64,000 nt of DNA from Tieghemiomyces parasiticus (Eukaryota; Kickxellomycota; Dimargaritomycetes; Dimargaritales; Dimargaritaceae): positions 1 through 64,000 of the forward strand of contig JANBPT010000110.1 in the NCBI GenBank assembly GCA_027575765.1. The letters run 5' to 3'. The position numbers were made by a program, and so were the translations under genes. Shown here one piece after another: positions 44,743 to 55,504 of this stretch. A model generated the notes under the pieces. The model was not told the origin of the DNA, did not search any database, and saw nothing but the letters and a program-made list of their open reading frames with translations. Every line of letters begins with the position of its first letter. Within the stretch, counting starts at the first letter, position 1.

Positions 44743-47146
44743 CGGCAGTTGGAATGTGTCTTGTCATCTACTTCAATTGCTTAGCAAGTGATAATTGGAA
44801 GGGGTACTGGCGAACTCTCAGTTTTCCATCTCAACAATCGTCTCTGATAGATAATAGACACAATTAAGCCCTTGGCACACGGTACCTACCTAGCGGCATA
44901 CGCTTCGATCGGGGATTCCAAACAGGAGACCTGTGACTTGGCATGGAACAAATGTCCTTTCTTTGAACAAGAGATTACGTCACAGGAGATACCCTTGTTG
45001 CTTGATACGTAGGGGAAACCAAACCTACGCTGACGAACAGATTGTGTGCGTCTCATGTTGATTTCCTGCGCTACCTTCTCTCTGGATGGCTTGGCGTGCA
45101 TGGCCAAAGTGAAGTGAGTAGTGCTCATGCGTTGACAGATTCCCCGCCCTACAGTTTTCTAGCACCCACAGCATCTTCCTTCTGACGACGTCCCTTTGCC
45201 CTGAATGTACCATTCTACCCGACGGGCTCTTCCGCCTGTCTGCCCCACCTATCCGTCAGGGATGTACCGATCACTAAATTGGGCACATACTGAATAACTT
45301 GGTATTACGGTGACGATCCACCCGAGAGTATGGTCAACAGAATGGTAACGGCAACTTTCCATTGGCGCCTCCTGCCTATACCAGCGCCCATCGTCCACAT
45401 ATATCCCTTACTGAGTTGATCATACGGAAGCATCAAAGATTTGGAAAATTTTAAAGGGAAGGTGGGCAAAGAAGGAAGACAAAACCTCGGTCACGGAACC
45501 CGTTGCGGCTGGCCGGTTAGGACCGGCGCCTATCGCCGAAAGGACACCGCAAAGTAGGAATTCTGACATTGTCGCCGACGTTCGGCCTTTCCAGGCCGCG
45601 ACCAAAAGCGGGGAGTTTTGGGCTTGGCACTACGAAAGACCAGGAGGTAATCAACCAGTTCAATAGGTAAAGCATACTCAGAGGAGGGGTAGTAATTCAA
45701 GGCCAGGTGGTAGACATAGAGTAGGAGAATGGTCCGTGAGTAAAGGTGGTTAAGACACAAGACCACTACAATTGTATCAAGACCACGCCATGGGCGTTGA
45801 GCCTTGTCCTCCGGCTACCCCTCCCGGTTCAACCTGGTATGTTGTTCATTCACTACTACTGACGCCGTCGTGCGTGTGGTCCGTTCGTCCGGGTCATGCC
45901 AGTACTATAGATAGACGGTGTGCTCATACCTGGGCGTTGTATGTTCGGATGTTATTATTGGGTCACTTGTCTTGCCTTCCCGTTTAGTGAGCGTACACAC
46001 AGTGCCAGGCCCCAGCAATAGCCCCAGCCACAGCTCTGATGGATCCGAGGACGGTGGGGGCCATACCCGTTCCCCCATAGTTACCAGACGAGGTGTGATA
46101 GGCCACAATGGAATAGGGCTGCAGATGGCGGGAGAGTCCCGCAGTGATGGTTTAATGATAAGGAGTGATTGGCATAAGGGATGGATTAGTTGGTGCGTGC
46201 ATGAGCAAGGGGGCGGAGGAGAAAGGGGCGAGCAACCGACCGAAGTTCACCTCGTTGATTGTGAATTCTGGCCGACGAGGGTCTCACTTCAGCCCCCCGC
46301 GGGTGCTCAATAAATACACAACATCCAGCTCCTCCTCGTGTCCATTCGTTCGGCTGCCCATCGCCAAAGTTGACCAAGTTCATTGTCCCCTTGGCTGGTC
46401 AATGCTGCCACGCGCGTTTCTTAATTTTTGGCCGACCACCGACTGTTCAAGCCACCCCCGTTGCAGTGGTAGTTTATATTTATCCAACCTTGCGCCCAGT
46501 GTACTCTTCATTTGCCGCTTGCTCCTATCTCGACCAACCTGCCAAAAACTATTATTCTCCATAGGGATATGAACCTTTTCTCCGCAAAACTGCAGTCTCG
46601 TTCATTGCTCTCCGTATTTATCTAGTCGCCCACCCGTCTCCCCCTTACTTTACTAGCGAATATTGACCCGGACTTGGCTTCCCCGGCGCCTTAGCCAAAC
46701 GCTTCACCACCTTTTATTCCCTCTCAATTGTTCCTAGCTCCGTTAGGTATTATCCTGGCCCACATCTTCAGCGTCACTGCTGGTCTCGTCGCCATTCTCA
46801 GCACCTACTCCTCCCTTTCCCGAATCGTGTCCCCTCGAGTGACACGTAGCGTGATCTATGGGCAAACGGTCGGCAGTGCTGACTGCGAACCCAGCCCGTG
46901 TGCACTGGTGCCCTAGCATTGATTCCCTCTCACTGGGCTTCCGAACGGTGAAGATACAACCCCTCTACATCCCTCACCCTTGTGTTCATATAGTCCCCTT
47001 TTGACCATAGTACTGTATTTTATCCGGCCACGGTCGTCACCGCTGGTAGCGCCTCCCCCCTTTTTTTGGAGGTAATACAGCCCCCCTTCCTAGCTGCATA
47101 CTATATATTCATCTGTCCTATTTTGCGTGTGTCGACGCCACCAAGC

Positions 47147-48873
47147 ATGGCATCTCACGGCGACCAAACCTGTAGCCCGACCCACAACATCGCGTATCCC
47201 GGTGAACCGTCACCAACGGCCGCCCGGTACAATGACTTCGATCTCTCCCAGACGTTCACCCTTGGCCAAACTTCGCTAGCCTCGACCACGAGGGGCGCTA
47301 GCTGGATCCCGAGCCACCGAGGGAACGATCCCGTCGTTTACACTGTGTTTACCCCCCTCCAGAAGGCATATTTCGCGGCCGTAATCAGCCTTGGCGGCGC
47401 CATCACCCCGCTGAGCACATCCATCTATCTACCAGATATCGAGGACTTCTCGGCAGACCTCGGAATTGACGATGTCCAGTTTCGCATCTCCATCTCGGCC
47501 TTCTTTATCGGCGCCGCCCTCGGGCCGCTGGTGTGGGGCCCCTTATCGGATGCCTCCGGACGCAAACGCATATTCACCATTTCTTTCCTTCTGGCCATCG
47601 TCGCTTGCGTCGGACTGGCCCTCACACAGGATTTTAATCTGGTCCTGCTCTTTCGATTCCTGCAGGCCTTTGGTTCATCCTCGGCTATGACGGTGGGTAC
47701 AGGGTCCATCTGCGACCTATACGATAAGGAGCAGCGGGGTCTGGCCCTGGGTCTATTTCACGTTGGCACGTTCATGGGACCCGCCCTAGGCCCATTACTG
47801 GGGGGTTATTTTGATCAGACCGTGGGCTGGCGGTGGTCGTTCTGGTTTCTGACCATCCTGTGCGTCGTGTTCTGGTTCCTCATCACGTTCACCGTCCCGG
47901 AGACCCACCGCCGTCTGGTGGCCCGTACCTACCACGCCAACTTGCGTAACCTTCCAGCCGTGCCTACCCTCCACGCGCTAAACCCGTTCCGGCCTTTCCG
48001 CTACCTCCGTTACCCACACGTGGCTACCACTGTCATCAACATCACTGTTGTGTATGGCGCCCTCTACTGCGTCAATGACTCGATTCCCGAGGATTTCCAC
48101 CGGCTCTACGATTTGGCCCCCGTCTCCCTCGGCCTGGTCTTCCTAGGCCTCTCACTGGGCAACATCCTGGGGTCCCTGGTCAGCGGTAAACTGACCGACT
48201 ATATGTGGCGGCGTAGTAACCAAAGCAACGCCGACTTGATTCGGCAGTTTGGCCTCTACGGAAATTTCGGTGACCCCGGTGCCACCAAGTCGCCTTTCGT
48301 AGATTTTCCATCGGCTGCCTGCGAAAGCTTCTGCAGCCGGCCCGAGTATCGGCTCCAAAGTGGGCTCTACTTCAGCTGGCTGGTCCCCACTACCCTCATG
48401 TTTTACGGCCTGTTCCTCTACTACGAGCTCCCCTTGGGCGTCGTTATCCTCGTCCAGGTTTTCTGTAAGTCCACCGAGGGTTTCAAAATAGGACATGCCG
48501 GCCAGTGTCTACGCGGCTGCACCTAATACTGATAATGCCACGACACCTGTGACTTCCGCCTACTAACCTGCTGCCCTCCACCCCCAATCATCCCTACGTT
48601 TAATCTACCCACACAGTCGGCTACGGTGTGAACCACGTTTACACCTCCTACGCCAGTTTCCTTGCTGATGTTTTCGCCTCCAATACGGCTACCATCACAG
48701 CTCTGTACAACTGCACCCGCTACTTGTATTCGGCCATCGCCATCGTGGTTGAAGGGGTTGTGGAGGACAGGTTTAACACGCTCGTTGCGTTCCTCCCGCT
48801 GGCAGTGATCAGTTTCCTCGCGACAAGCCTTATGTTCCTGACTTACTTCAAGGCCCGATCGTGGATCCATTAG
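47147..48873 (+). CDS. MFS transporter, DHA1 drug:H+ antiporter type (524 aa)
   Basis: Two exons, 47147-48464 and 48617-48873; donor GTAAGT, acceptor CACAG, phase restored to read VQVFFGYGVNHVYTSYASF. About 75 cytosolic residues precede the first helix. Motif A of the superfamily is seen as GPLSDASGRKR after helix 2, and the exporter motif C as GPALGPLLGGYF in helix 5. Twelve helices fit the hydrophobic pattern, with a long central loop between helices 6 and 7 (PETHRRLVARTYHANLRNLP...). This subfamily includes fungal multidrug and polyamine exporters; the substrate cannot be predicted. The stretch NQSNADLIRQFGLYGNFGDPGA is a soluble loop between later helices. Its neighbour ArgJ is convergent and unrelated. 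Confidence 0.93.
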
Positions 48874-49142
48874 TCCTGCGCACTGTACCAACACCTTTTT
48901 GTTGTGTCGGTTATATTTCCGATATCGACTTTTTTGGGGGGATTTTTAATCATAAATGGTCACGTAGCTAACAGCGCTATTCGATCTATTCTATGTGCAT
49001 GGGATTTACTTAATGCATGATAGCATGCCATTAATCTTGGGAGCTAGGATTGCGCTTTCAGCCACGATACATCCGGTAACGATTGTTCTCATTCATTTTG
49101 TAGGAACTGACCCACCCAAATCTGAAGCACTCCTTTTAGCGT

Positions 49143-50697
49143 TTACGAGCGGTAGTCGGCGTTGATGCTAATGTAATCGTGGGACATGTCGCACGTGTAC
49201 ACCTCGGCTTGTGCCTCGCCCAGTGCCAGGTCGACCTCAATATTGATATCCTCGAACTTTAGAATGGCGCTGGCGCGGGCCTCGTCGGCCGGGACGGGTT
49301 CGCCGCGAACCATGAGCTGGAGAGGTTCGCTGCCGTCTGCAGGGAGCATCCGCAGACTAACCGACTGCGGGTTCACGTGGACACCCTCCGTGTAGCCCAC
49401 AGCGCAGATGATGCGGCCCCAGTTGGCGTCCTGGCCGTAGATGGCGGTCTTGACCAGAGACGATTTGGCGATCGTGGTGGCGATGGTCTTGGCTTCGGCG
49501 TAGTCGTGGGCGTTCTGTTATGAATATAGGAAGAAGGAGGGAGACGGAAAAAAGAGCGTTAGTAGGAAGCACAGGTGGCGTATTGGCAGGTCAGCCAGCG
49601 GGGGAGAAACAAAGTGGACGAGTCAGATTTAGGGTCGGATGGTATCCAGAACCCTACTGTAGATCGCCCCCGCACCCAGTTTACAGGATAGCTAGGGCGA
49701 AGGGTTCTAGGAACCCACCGTGCTCCCGGCCTCGCCCTACATCGACCGATAGGCCCTTTAGACTCACCTTAACGCGCACAGTGATAAACTTGGTAGCACC
49801 CTCACCGTCCCGGACTACCAGCTGTGCCAGATTGCGAGCGAATTCCGTCAGATGGGCCTGGAAGGCGTCGTAGTCGGCCGACGCCGGATCAGACACCGTC
49901 AGGGCGCGGCCTTCGTTGGCCTGGCCGTTGGCTAGGATAGCCACCGTATCGTTGGTGCTGGTGTCGCCGTCGATGGTAATGGCGTTAAATGACCGGTCCA
50001 CGGCGTGGCGGAGGGCACGCTGCAGACAGTCAGGGGATACGGGAAGGTCGGTTGCGATGGTACCCAAAAGAGTGGCCATGTTGGGGTGGATCATACCAGC
50101 GCCCTTGGACACACCGGCCATCCGGTATTCGGTGCCACCAGGCAGCTGGAAGGCGCGGGAGCACAGTTTCGGGAAGGTATCAGTAGTCATGTAGGCTGTG
50201 CTGAACTTGAGCCAGTGGTCATGGGACCGACCCAAGGTGGGCACGGCCCGGTCAACCCCCGCTGTGATACGGTCGATGGGTAGGTGCTGGCCGATGACCC
50301 CGGTGGACATAACGAGGGTCGAGGCTGCGGGGGTGTCCGTGGCCTGCTCAAAACTGCGGGCCATGGTCTTAGCGTTGGCTAGCCCCGTGGTACCAGTGAC
50401 GGCGTTGGCACACCCCGAGTTGGTGACCACGCCATGGACGCCCGTTCCGTGGTGACCATCCAGTACGGCGCGCGAAACCTGAACAGGGGCGGCGCAGAAC
50501 TTATTTTGCGTGAATACGGCGGCAGCACTGCAGGGTTCCTTGGAGTGGAGGAGGGCCAAGTCAAGTTTCTGAGGATCCTTTTTGACACCGCAGTGCAGGC
50601 CCGTGACCGTAAAGCCTCGCGGGTAGTAACCCTCGGAGGGCACGAATCGGGCCTTGCTGGTCATGGTGCGCACCTGTTGGTAAGGGAAGCCGCGCAT
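49143..50697 (-). CDS. Mitochondrial ornithine/glutamate N-acetyltransferase ArgJ (433 aa)
   Basis: Exons 50697-49768 and 49514-49143, donor GTGAGT and acceptor AACAG, in phase. The N-terminus ([20 protein letters not shown]) is a short mitochondrial presequence. The self-cleavage site [14 protein letters not shown] is intact; the Thr after Ala becomes the nucleophile of the beta subunit. Other ArgJ blocks are [39 protein letters not shown] and, in exon 2, [20 protein letters not shown] with the C-terminal [13 protein letters not shown]. The enzyme recycles acetyl groups between acetylornithine and glutamate (EC 2.3.1.35) and usually also makes N-acetylglutamate (2.3.1.1) in the arginine pathway. 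Two TGACTCA sites upstream suggest general amino-acid control. Confidence 0.97.
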
Positions 50698-50853
50698 CGT
50701 GTGGAGGAGGGAAGGGAAAGTGGGAGTGTAAAGGGAAAGGTAGGCGAATGGTCCGAATAGAGCTTTAAAACAGAAAAAGAGATTGCCTTTCCCTCTGCCG
50801 ATTCTCAAAAGGGTCATATTTATGGCAAAGACAAATGAGCAGCGGGGCTGTAG

Positions 50854-50860
50854 TGACTCA
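50854..50860. promoter_or_regulatory. Gcn4/Cpc1-type site 1 upstream of ArgJ
   Basis: Perfect TGACTCA, 157 bases before the ArgJ ATG in the divergent ArgJ-TFB3 region. Gcn4/Cpc1 bZIP factors bind this palindrome upstream of amino-acid biosynthesis genes. Confidence 0.65.
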
Positions 50861-50904
50861 CGGCCTGGCTCGAGTGAAAAAATGCTGCCGGGTGTGACAT
50901 TCCG

Positions 50905-50911
50905 TGACTCA
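50905..50911. promoter_or_regulatory. Gcn4/Cpc1-type site 2 upstream of ArgJ
   Basis: A second perfect TGACTCA in the same orientation, 51 bases further from the ArgJ ATG. It lies next to a CCTGGCT/AGCCAGG inverted repeat that spans both sites. Confidence 0.65.
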
Positions 50912-51375
50912 GCCAGGTTGCAAAGCAGCTCATAGTGCGCAAGCGCACCCAGAGGCACAGCGTGGGCCTACAGCTTGGCGTCGAGGTAAATGACATTCTA
51001 GGCGAGAGCGCCTTCAAGAGCTACCCGCCTGTGTTTGCGTCGCAGTCACACGAAGGGTCCCGCGCAGCCCTCTTGGCGAGACCAAGCTGATCCCCCCCTT
51101 TCACCCCCACCTCGCGTACTGGAAAAGCGTTGCCTCCAGGTCATCACCATTAACCGCAGTTGCGACCACTTGCTACAGTATCTGGGGTACATGAACTCCC
51201 CGTGCACGGCACCTTCTGCTTCCATTCTGGTTACCACTTCCTCTTCGCTACCCTCCACTCTTCTGTATTTTTATATCCTCACAATCGAATTCCTCCCCTC
51301 TCTGACATCCCATTTCAGCCCTGCCACAGTACACCCTCTTTCTCCCCGGGTGCTCACCTACGCCGCCGTAGAATC

Positions 51376-52513
51376 ATGTATTCGTTCGACCGATCGCTGC
51401 CGCCCTACAGCTCCAGTGACGACGTCTGTCCAATATGTAAGAGTGACCGGTACCTCAATCCCAACATGAAGCTGCTCGTTCCACCGTGTTTCCACAAGAT
51501 GTGCGAAGCCTGCATCGACCGGCTGTTCTCACTGGGGCCAGCTCCCTGCCCGGTATGTCAACAGATTCTGCGCAAGACCAACTTTTGGATCCAGACCTTC
51601 GAGGACCTGACCGTCGAGAAGGAACTTCGGGTGCGCAAACGGATCGCCAAATGCTTTAACAAGCGGCCGCAGGAATTCCGTAGCCAACGGGCGTACAACG
51701 ACTACCTTGAGGAGGTGGAGGATATCAGTAAGTCTATGGGACCATTCTGCGTTGGGTAGGGATGATGGCTTGAGCAGGGCCAGCACTTTAACGACATTAC
51801 TCCCTATGGTTGACTAACTCGCTTTCCCCAGCCTCTTTAATTCCGGCGCTTAAAAAGCCTTCAACCTTATCAACGGCATTGACATTCAGGAGACAGAGGA
51901 GCGTATTCAGAAGTTCGCCTTGGAGAATCGGGACAGTATTGCAGCCAATATGGCGCGGGCCCAGCACGAGGAACGCGCGCTCAACCGTCGCTTGGAGCAG
52001 GAGAAGGCCCACCGGGAGACGCAGCGCCAGCAGTACCGCCGGCAACTGGACGAGGAGGAGGCAGCCAAGACGGCCGATAAGGACAGCCTCATCAACCAGC
52101 TGGCCACATCCGGAAGGTCCGCCAGCGACATCATGGCACAGCGCGCCATCACTTTAAAACGGTCGTCGATGCGTAAACCTGCCGACCAACTCGCCGGTGG
52201 CAGCGGCGGCTATCGGGGATCAGCGAGCCACGGCCGCCATGACCACGACTGGGCCTACGACCACGACGACGGGGGGATGGATGTGGATGAGGCAGACTAC
52301 TCTCCGCTGGACAATTTATATGCAAATGTGGGTGGCTTCGTCCTGCGCAGCGACTACTACGACCCCATGGCCAATTCACAGCAGGGCAACGCCGCGGTAC
52401 TGACAGCGGGTGGTTACCTACCAAGGTTTGCCCACCAGCGTGCCCTCGAGTCGGCCTTCGCCGGTCTGCTGGTGGCGCCTCTCTCAGGCTTGACGCCTGA
52501 CCCCGAAGCCTGA
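51376..52513 (+). CDS. TFB3: TFIIH/CAK subunit Tfb3/MAT1 (335 aa)
   Basis: Exons 51376-51727 and 51858-52513. The N-terminal RING finger has Cys at residues 18, 21, 38, 43, 46, 58 and 61 and His at 40 (CPIC...CFHKMCEACIDRLF...CPVC), followed by LRKTNFWIQTFEDLTVEKELRVRKRI, the classic MAT1 block. The junction reads EDITFNLINGIDIQETEERIQKF, and a long charged coiled coil follows to about residue 230. The C-terminal region contains GGYLPRFAHQRALESAFAGL, the CDK-activating end. Tfb3 bridges core TFIIH to Kin28/CDK7-cyclin H. The acceptor (CTTAAAAAG) is unusual; a better-looking CCCCAG 20 bases upstream would break the frame. Confidence 0.95.
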
Positions 52514-53091
52514 CCACCGGACAGTTGCAAGCTTAATTACGCATCAATGGCAGGTCACCAGAAATAACTTCAGTAATTAAAGCGGAATGATGGACGAATG
52601 CTGTAGAGGCTAGAAGGCAGGACGACCCCTTCAACTATGAACGCCAAGTTATAATCCACCCTCTGGAATCCGTTGGCTGGAATGGCCACTTCTCAAAGGT
52701 GTCAGGCCACTCACACGTAGGCCATTGGGCTGTAGCGGCCCATTCCGCCAGCGGGGTACGCGTCAACAAATGAGCCATGTCCACACTCGAAACTCCTATT
52801 GCCTCCTTAAATCTTATACTTGCCCGCATCAGGCCATCCTTGCGCATAGTCACTCCACCCTCACTCCACTATTAGAACTCCGCCACAACCCCCCCCCCTC
52901 GTTACCCGGGTACACTATTGCTTAGTAAAGACGACCTCTCCCCATCTTTGCTCGTAAAAATACTCTCATCACCTCGAGCCATTCAACTGGAACCCTTAAA
53001 CAAATTACGTTTCTACCCAGTCGCTCGCCACCTGCGAGCTTCAGCTCCCCACCTCATCTCAAACTCTACAGTTCCCATCGGTCTATGAACC
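52514..53091. other. Intergenic between TFB3 and LRRC40
   Basis: Tandem genes. The right half is pyrimidine-rich leader of the LRRC40 gene; nothing else is seen. Confidence 0.5.
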
Positions 53092-55504
53092 ATGTCTTCG
53101 TTCCGTCAATTCCGCGCTAATCTCAAGAAGAGCGAGGTGACCCGCGACCAGGGCCAGGAGTCTTCAGACCCCAACGTTATCCACCCTCGACTCCTCCAGT
53201 CGGCCCGCCAGTCGGGTAAGTTACATATAAAAAAAGGACAGCCGTCAGGCACGCTACGGCCTGGAGTACTACGGTTACTCTCCTTTTATCGGGTCGACTA
53301 AACGTCTATTAGTGCTAATACCTGTACGCATCCCCTTTCGATACTTTTTACGACGACGCTACCCGTCCCACCTGCCCCGTGCAATAGGCCGACTTGACCT
53401 GGCCAACCGCGGCCTCACCCTCATCCCGGACAGTGTCTACAGCCTACTGGACCTGAGCCAACGTGATACCTCAAAGGGATCCAGCCTGAATGGCGACGGC
53501 GAGCGGTGGTGGGAGACCGTCGATCTTACGCAGCTTCTGCTGGCCCACAACTCCATTACCCAGATTGACGGACGTATCCTCAATTTCGACACTCTAACGG
53601 TGCTCGACCTGAGCCATAACCGACTTGACAGCCTGCCATCTGAGGTGGGCCAGCTCCAGCAGCTACGGGTGGTCAACCTAACTGGGAACCAGTTCACCAC
53701 CGTGCCTGACGCCTTGTTTGCGCTGCCATTGCAGGACCTCAAGCTGACAGATAATCGACTCACGACAATCCCGGAGGACCGACTGCTAACTTGGGCGACC
53801 TCCCTGATCCGTCTGGATCTGACACGTAACCAGCTGACTGAACTACCCCGCGACTTTGGTACGTTGACCACCCTGCTCGACCTGCGTCTGGCCAAGAACC
53901 GGCTCGAATACCTGCCTCCAAACTGGTGGCAGTGCCCAAAGCTGGAGAACCTGGACGTATCGGCCAATAAACTGCGCTGTCTATTCCTACTTCCAGCCGG
54001 TCACGACCGGGCCGACCCACCCGTTCGTATCAGCTTCCCGCGTCTCAAGGTGATTGACGCTCACGGCAATGCCCTAGTGGGCCTATTTGGCCAGTGCGTG
54101 CCCACGCCCGTCACGGTGGCGTCTCAGCCGCTGGACATCGGCCACCTACAGCTGGACTTCCCAGCCCTGGTCGAATTCAGCGTAGCCTACAACCGCCTCG
54201 CCGACCTGAGCCCAGTTACTGCGCACTGCCCCCAACTCCTTACCCTGGATGCCAACTCCAACAGGCTGACTGACTTGCCCGTGGGGCTATTCCGCCTTCG
54301 TAACATCTCCCGTTTGGATATTTCCATGAACAACTTCCGGGCGCTCCCCTTACGCCTGGGTCTATTGGAGAGTCTCAAGGTTCTCCTGTTCGCTGGAAAC
54401 CCGCTCCGCTTGGGCTCCCGGGGTACCAACACCGAGTCCGTGCTAACCCTGCTCCGTAATCGCCTTTCTGCTGAGGAGGCCGCGGGTCAACTACCCGATG
54501 AGCCGGCTGTCACTGAAGTGGTCAATGTCGCGTGGGCGGGAGCCACAGAATCCACCCCGGCAGCTACAGTGCCCGAGCATAATGAGGCGGCTACCCTCGC
54601 TGCCGTGCCGGCTGCCACGGCCGCCGAGTCCGCCCCGGTCGCTATATCGCAGCCGCCTACCGAGCCATCCCCAGGCGAGGATAAGCTAGTCTCCGCCCCA
54701 GCCGCAACTAAGTCACTCACCCACATGGCGTTACCGAGCCTGGTGGACTACGTGCAGCCCACGGTAGTCCCGGACGATGCGGCTGAGCCCGTGACCAGCT
54801 CGCCGGTGGTGCCGGACGACCAACAGGCTCGCCTACTCGCCTTGAAACTTGAGTCCCTCAACCTTGAGAGCCTCCGTGTCAGCGACCTCGTCGCGGTAAC
54901 CTACGCACCGCGCCAAATTGACTTGTCCAACAACCGACTGACTGCTCTGCCCGTCTGCCTGGTGACCAGCTACTATCAGACCCTGACCTCCCTTGATCTA
55001 TCCAAGAACCGGCTCGACCAGATCCCGTGGTGGACGGCCAGCAGCGCTCTCCCGGCTCTCTCGGCCCTACGCCAGCTCAGCCTGAGCCACAATGCCATCA
55101 AGGCCTGGCCTAGCCTGCTGCCCGCGGCTGGCGGCGATACCTTGCCGGAGTCGCTTCCCGTGGAAGCCCTGCCCTACCCGAACCTGGACGAGCTTAACCT
55201 ATCCGACTGTCACTTGCTGGAGACCCCAGCCTATTCTCTGCGCCTCCTCTTTCCCAAGTTGACGGTTCTCCTGCTCCGCCATTGCCACATCGAACGAATC
55301 CCGAATCCAACCGCATTTGACGGGATCATCCGGCTGGACCTTTCCGACAACAACATCGCCCACCTTCCGCCTAAGCTTGCCCTTAATTCTGCCCTCCAGG
55401 CGCTGTTCGTGGAGGGAAACTCGTTCCGCTTCCCGCGCTACCAGATCGTTCAGCAAGGTACCCATGCCATCCTGGAGTACCTCCGTGGCCGTATCCCTCG
55501 CTAG
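53092..55504 (+). CDS. LRRC40: Leucine-rich repeat protein, LRRC40-like (746 aa)
   Basis: Exons 53092-53215 and 53388-55504. The N-terminus with HPRLLQSARQSG joins RLDLANRGLTLIPDSVYSL, then ERWWETVDLTQLLLAHNSI, the same order as in animal LRRC40. A first LRR array (consensus LxxLxLxxNxLxxLP) covers about residues 40-405. A disordered Ala/Pro/Thr/Val-rich linker of roughly 110 residues (about 405-515) follows, and a second LRR block runs from LKLESLNLESLRVSDLV to the end. The last repeat is followed by FRFPRYQIVQQGTHAILEYLRGRIP, a conserved cap seen in LRRC40. No signal peptide or membrane helix, so an intracellular scaffold is likely. Budding yeasts lack this gene as far as I know. Confidence 0.88.

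Larger units (their letters stand above)
43875..47146. other. Three-kilobase gap; coding-like traces at 45.4-46.3 kb (minus)
   Basis: The KTI12 promoter lies at the left end. A hairpin is at 44721-44742 and a 13-G run at 44445. On the minus strand, frames within 46260-46010 (containing APTVLGSIRAVAGAIAGAW) and 45766-45420 (LNYYPSSEYALPIELVDYLL) are protein-like but interrupted by stops and cannot be joined convincingly. A plus-strand exon-like frame at 46728-46916 has a hydrophobic start but no ATG. The last 300 bases are the leader of the MFS transporter. Confidence 0.4.
50698..51375. other. Divergent promoter region of ArgJ and TFB3
   Basis: About 680 bases with two TGACTCA motifs on the ArgJ side and a pyrimidine-rich leader before TFB3. 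No gene is seen. Confidence 0.5.

Noticed and set aside
47066..47146. Upstream in-frame start of the MFS transporter
   Set aside because: The extension is hydrophobic but unlike the usual cytosolic N-terminus of the family; the ATG at 47147 fits better.
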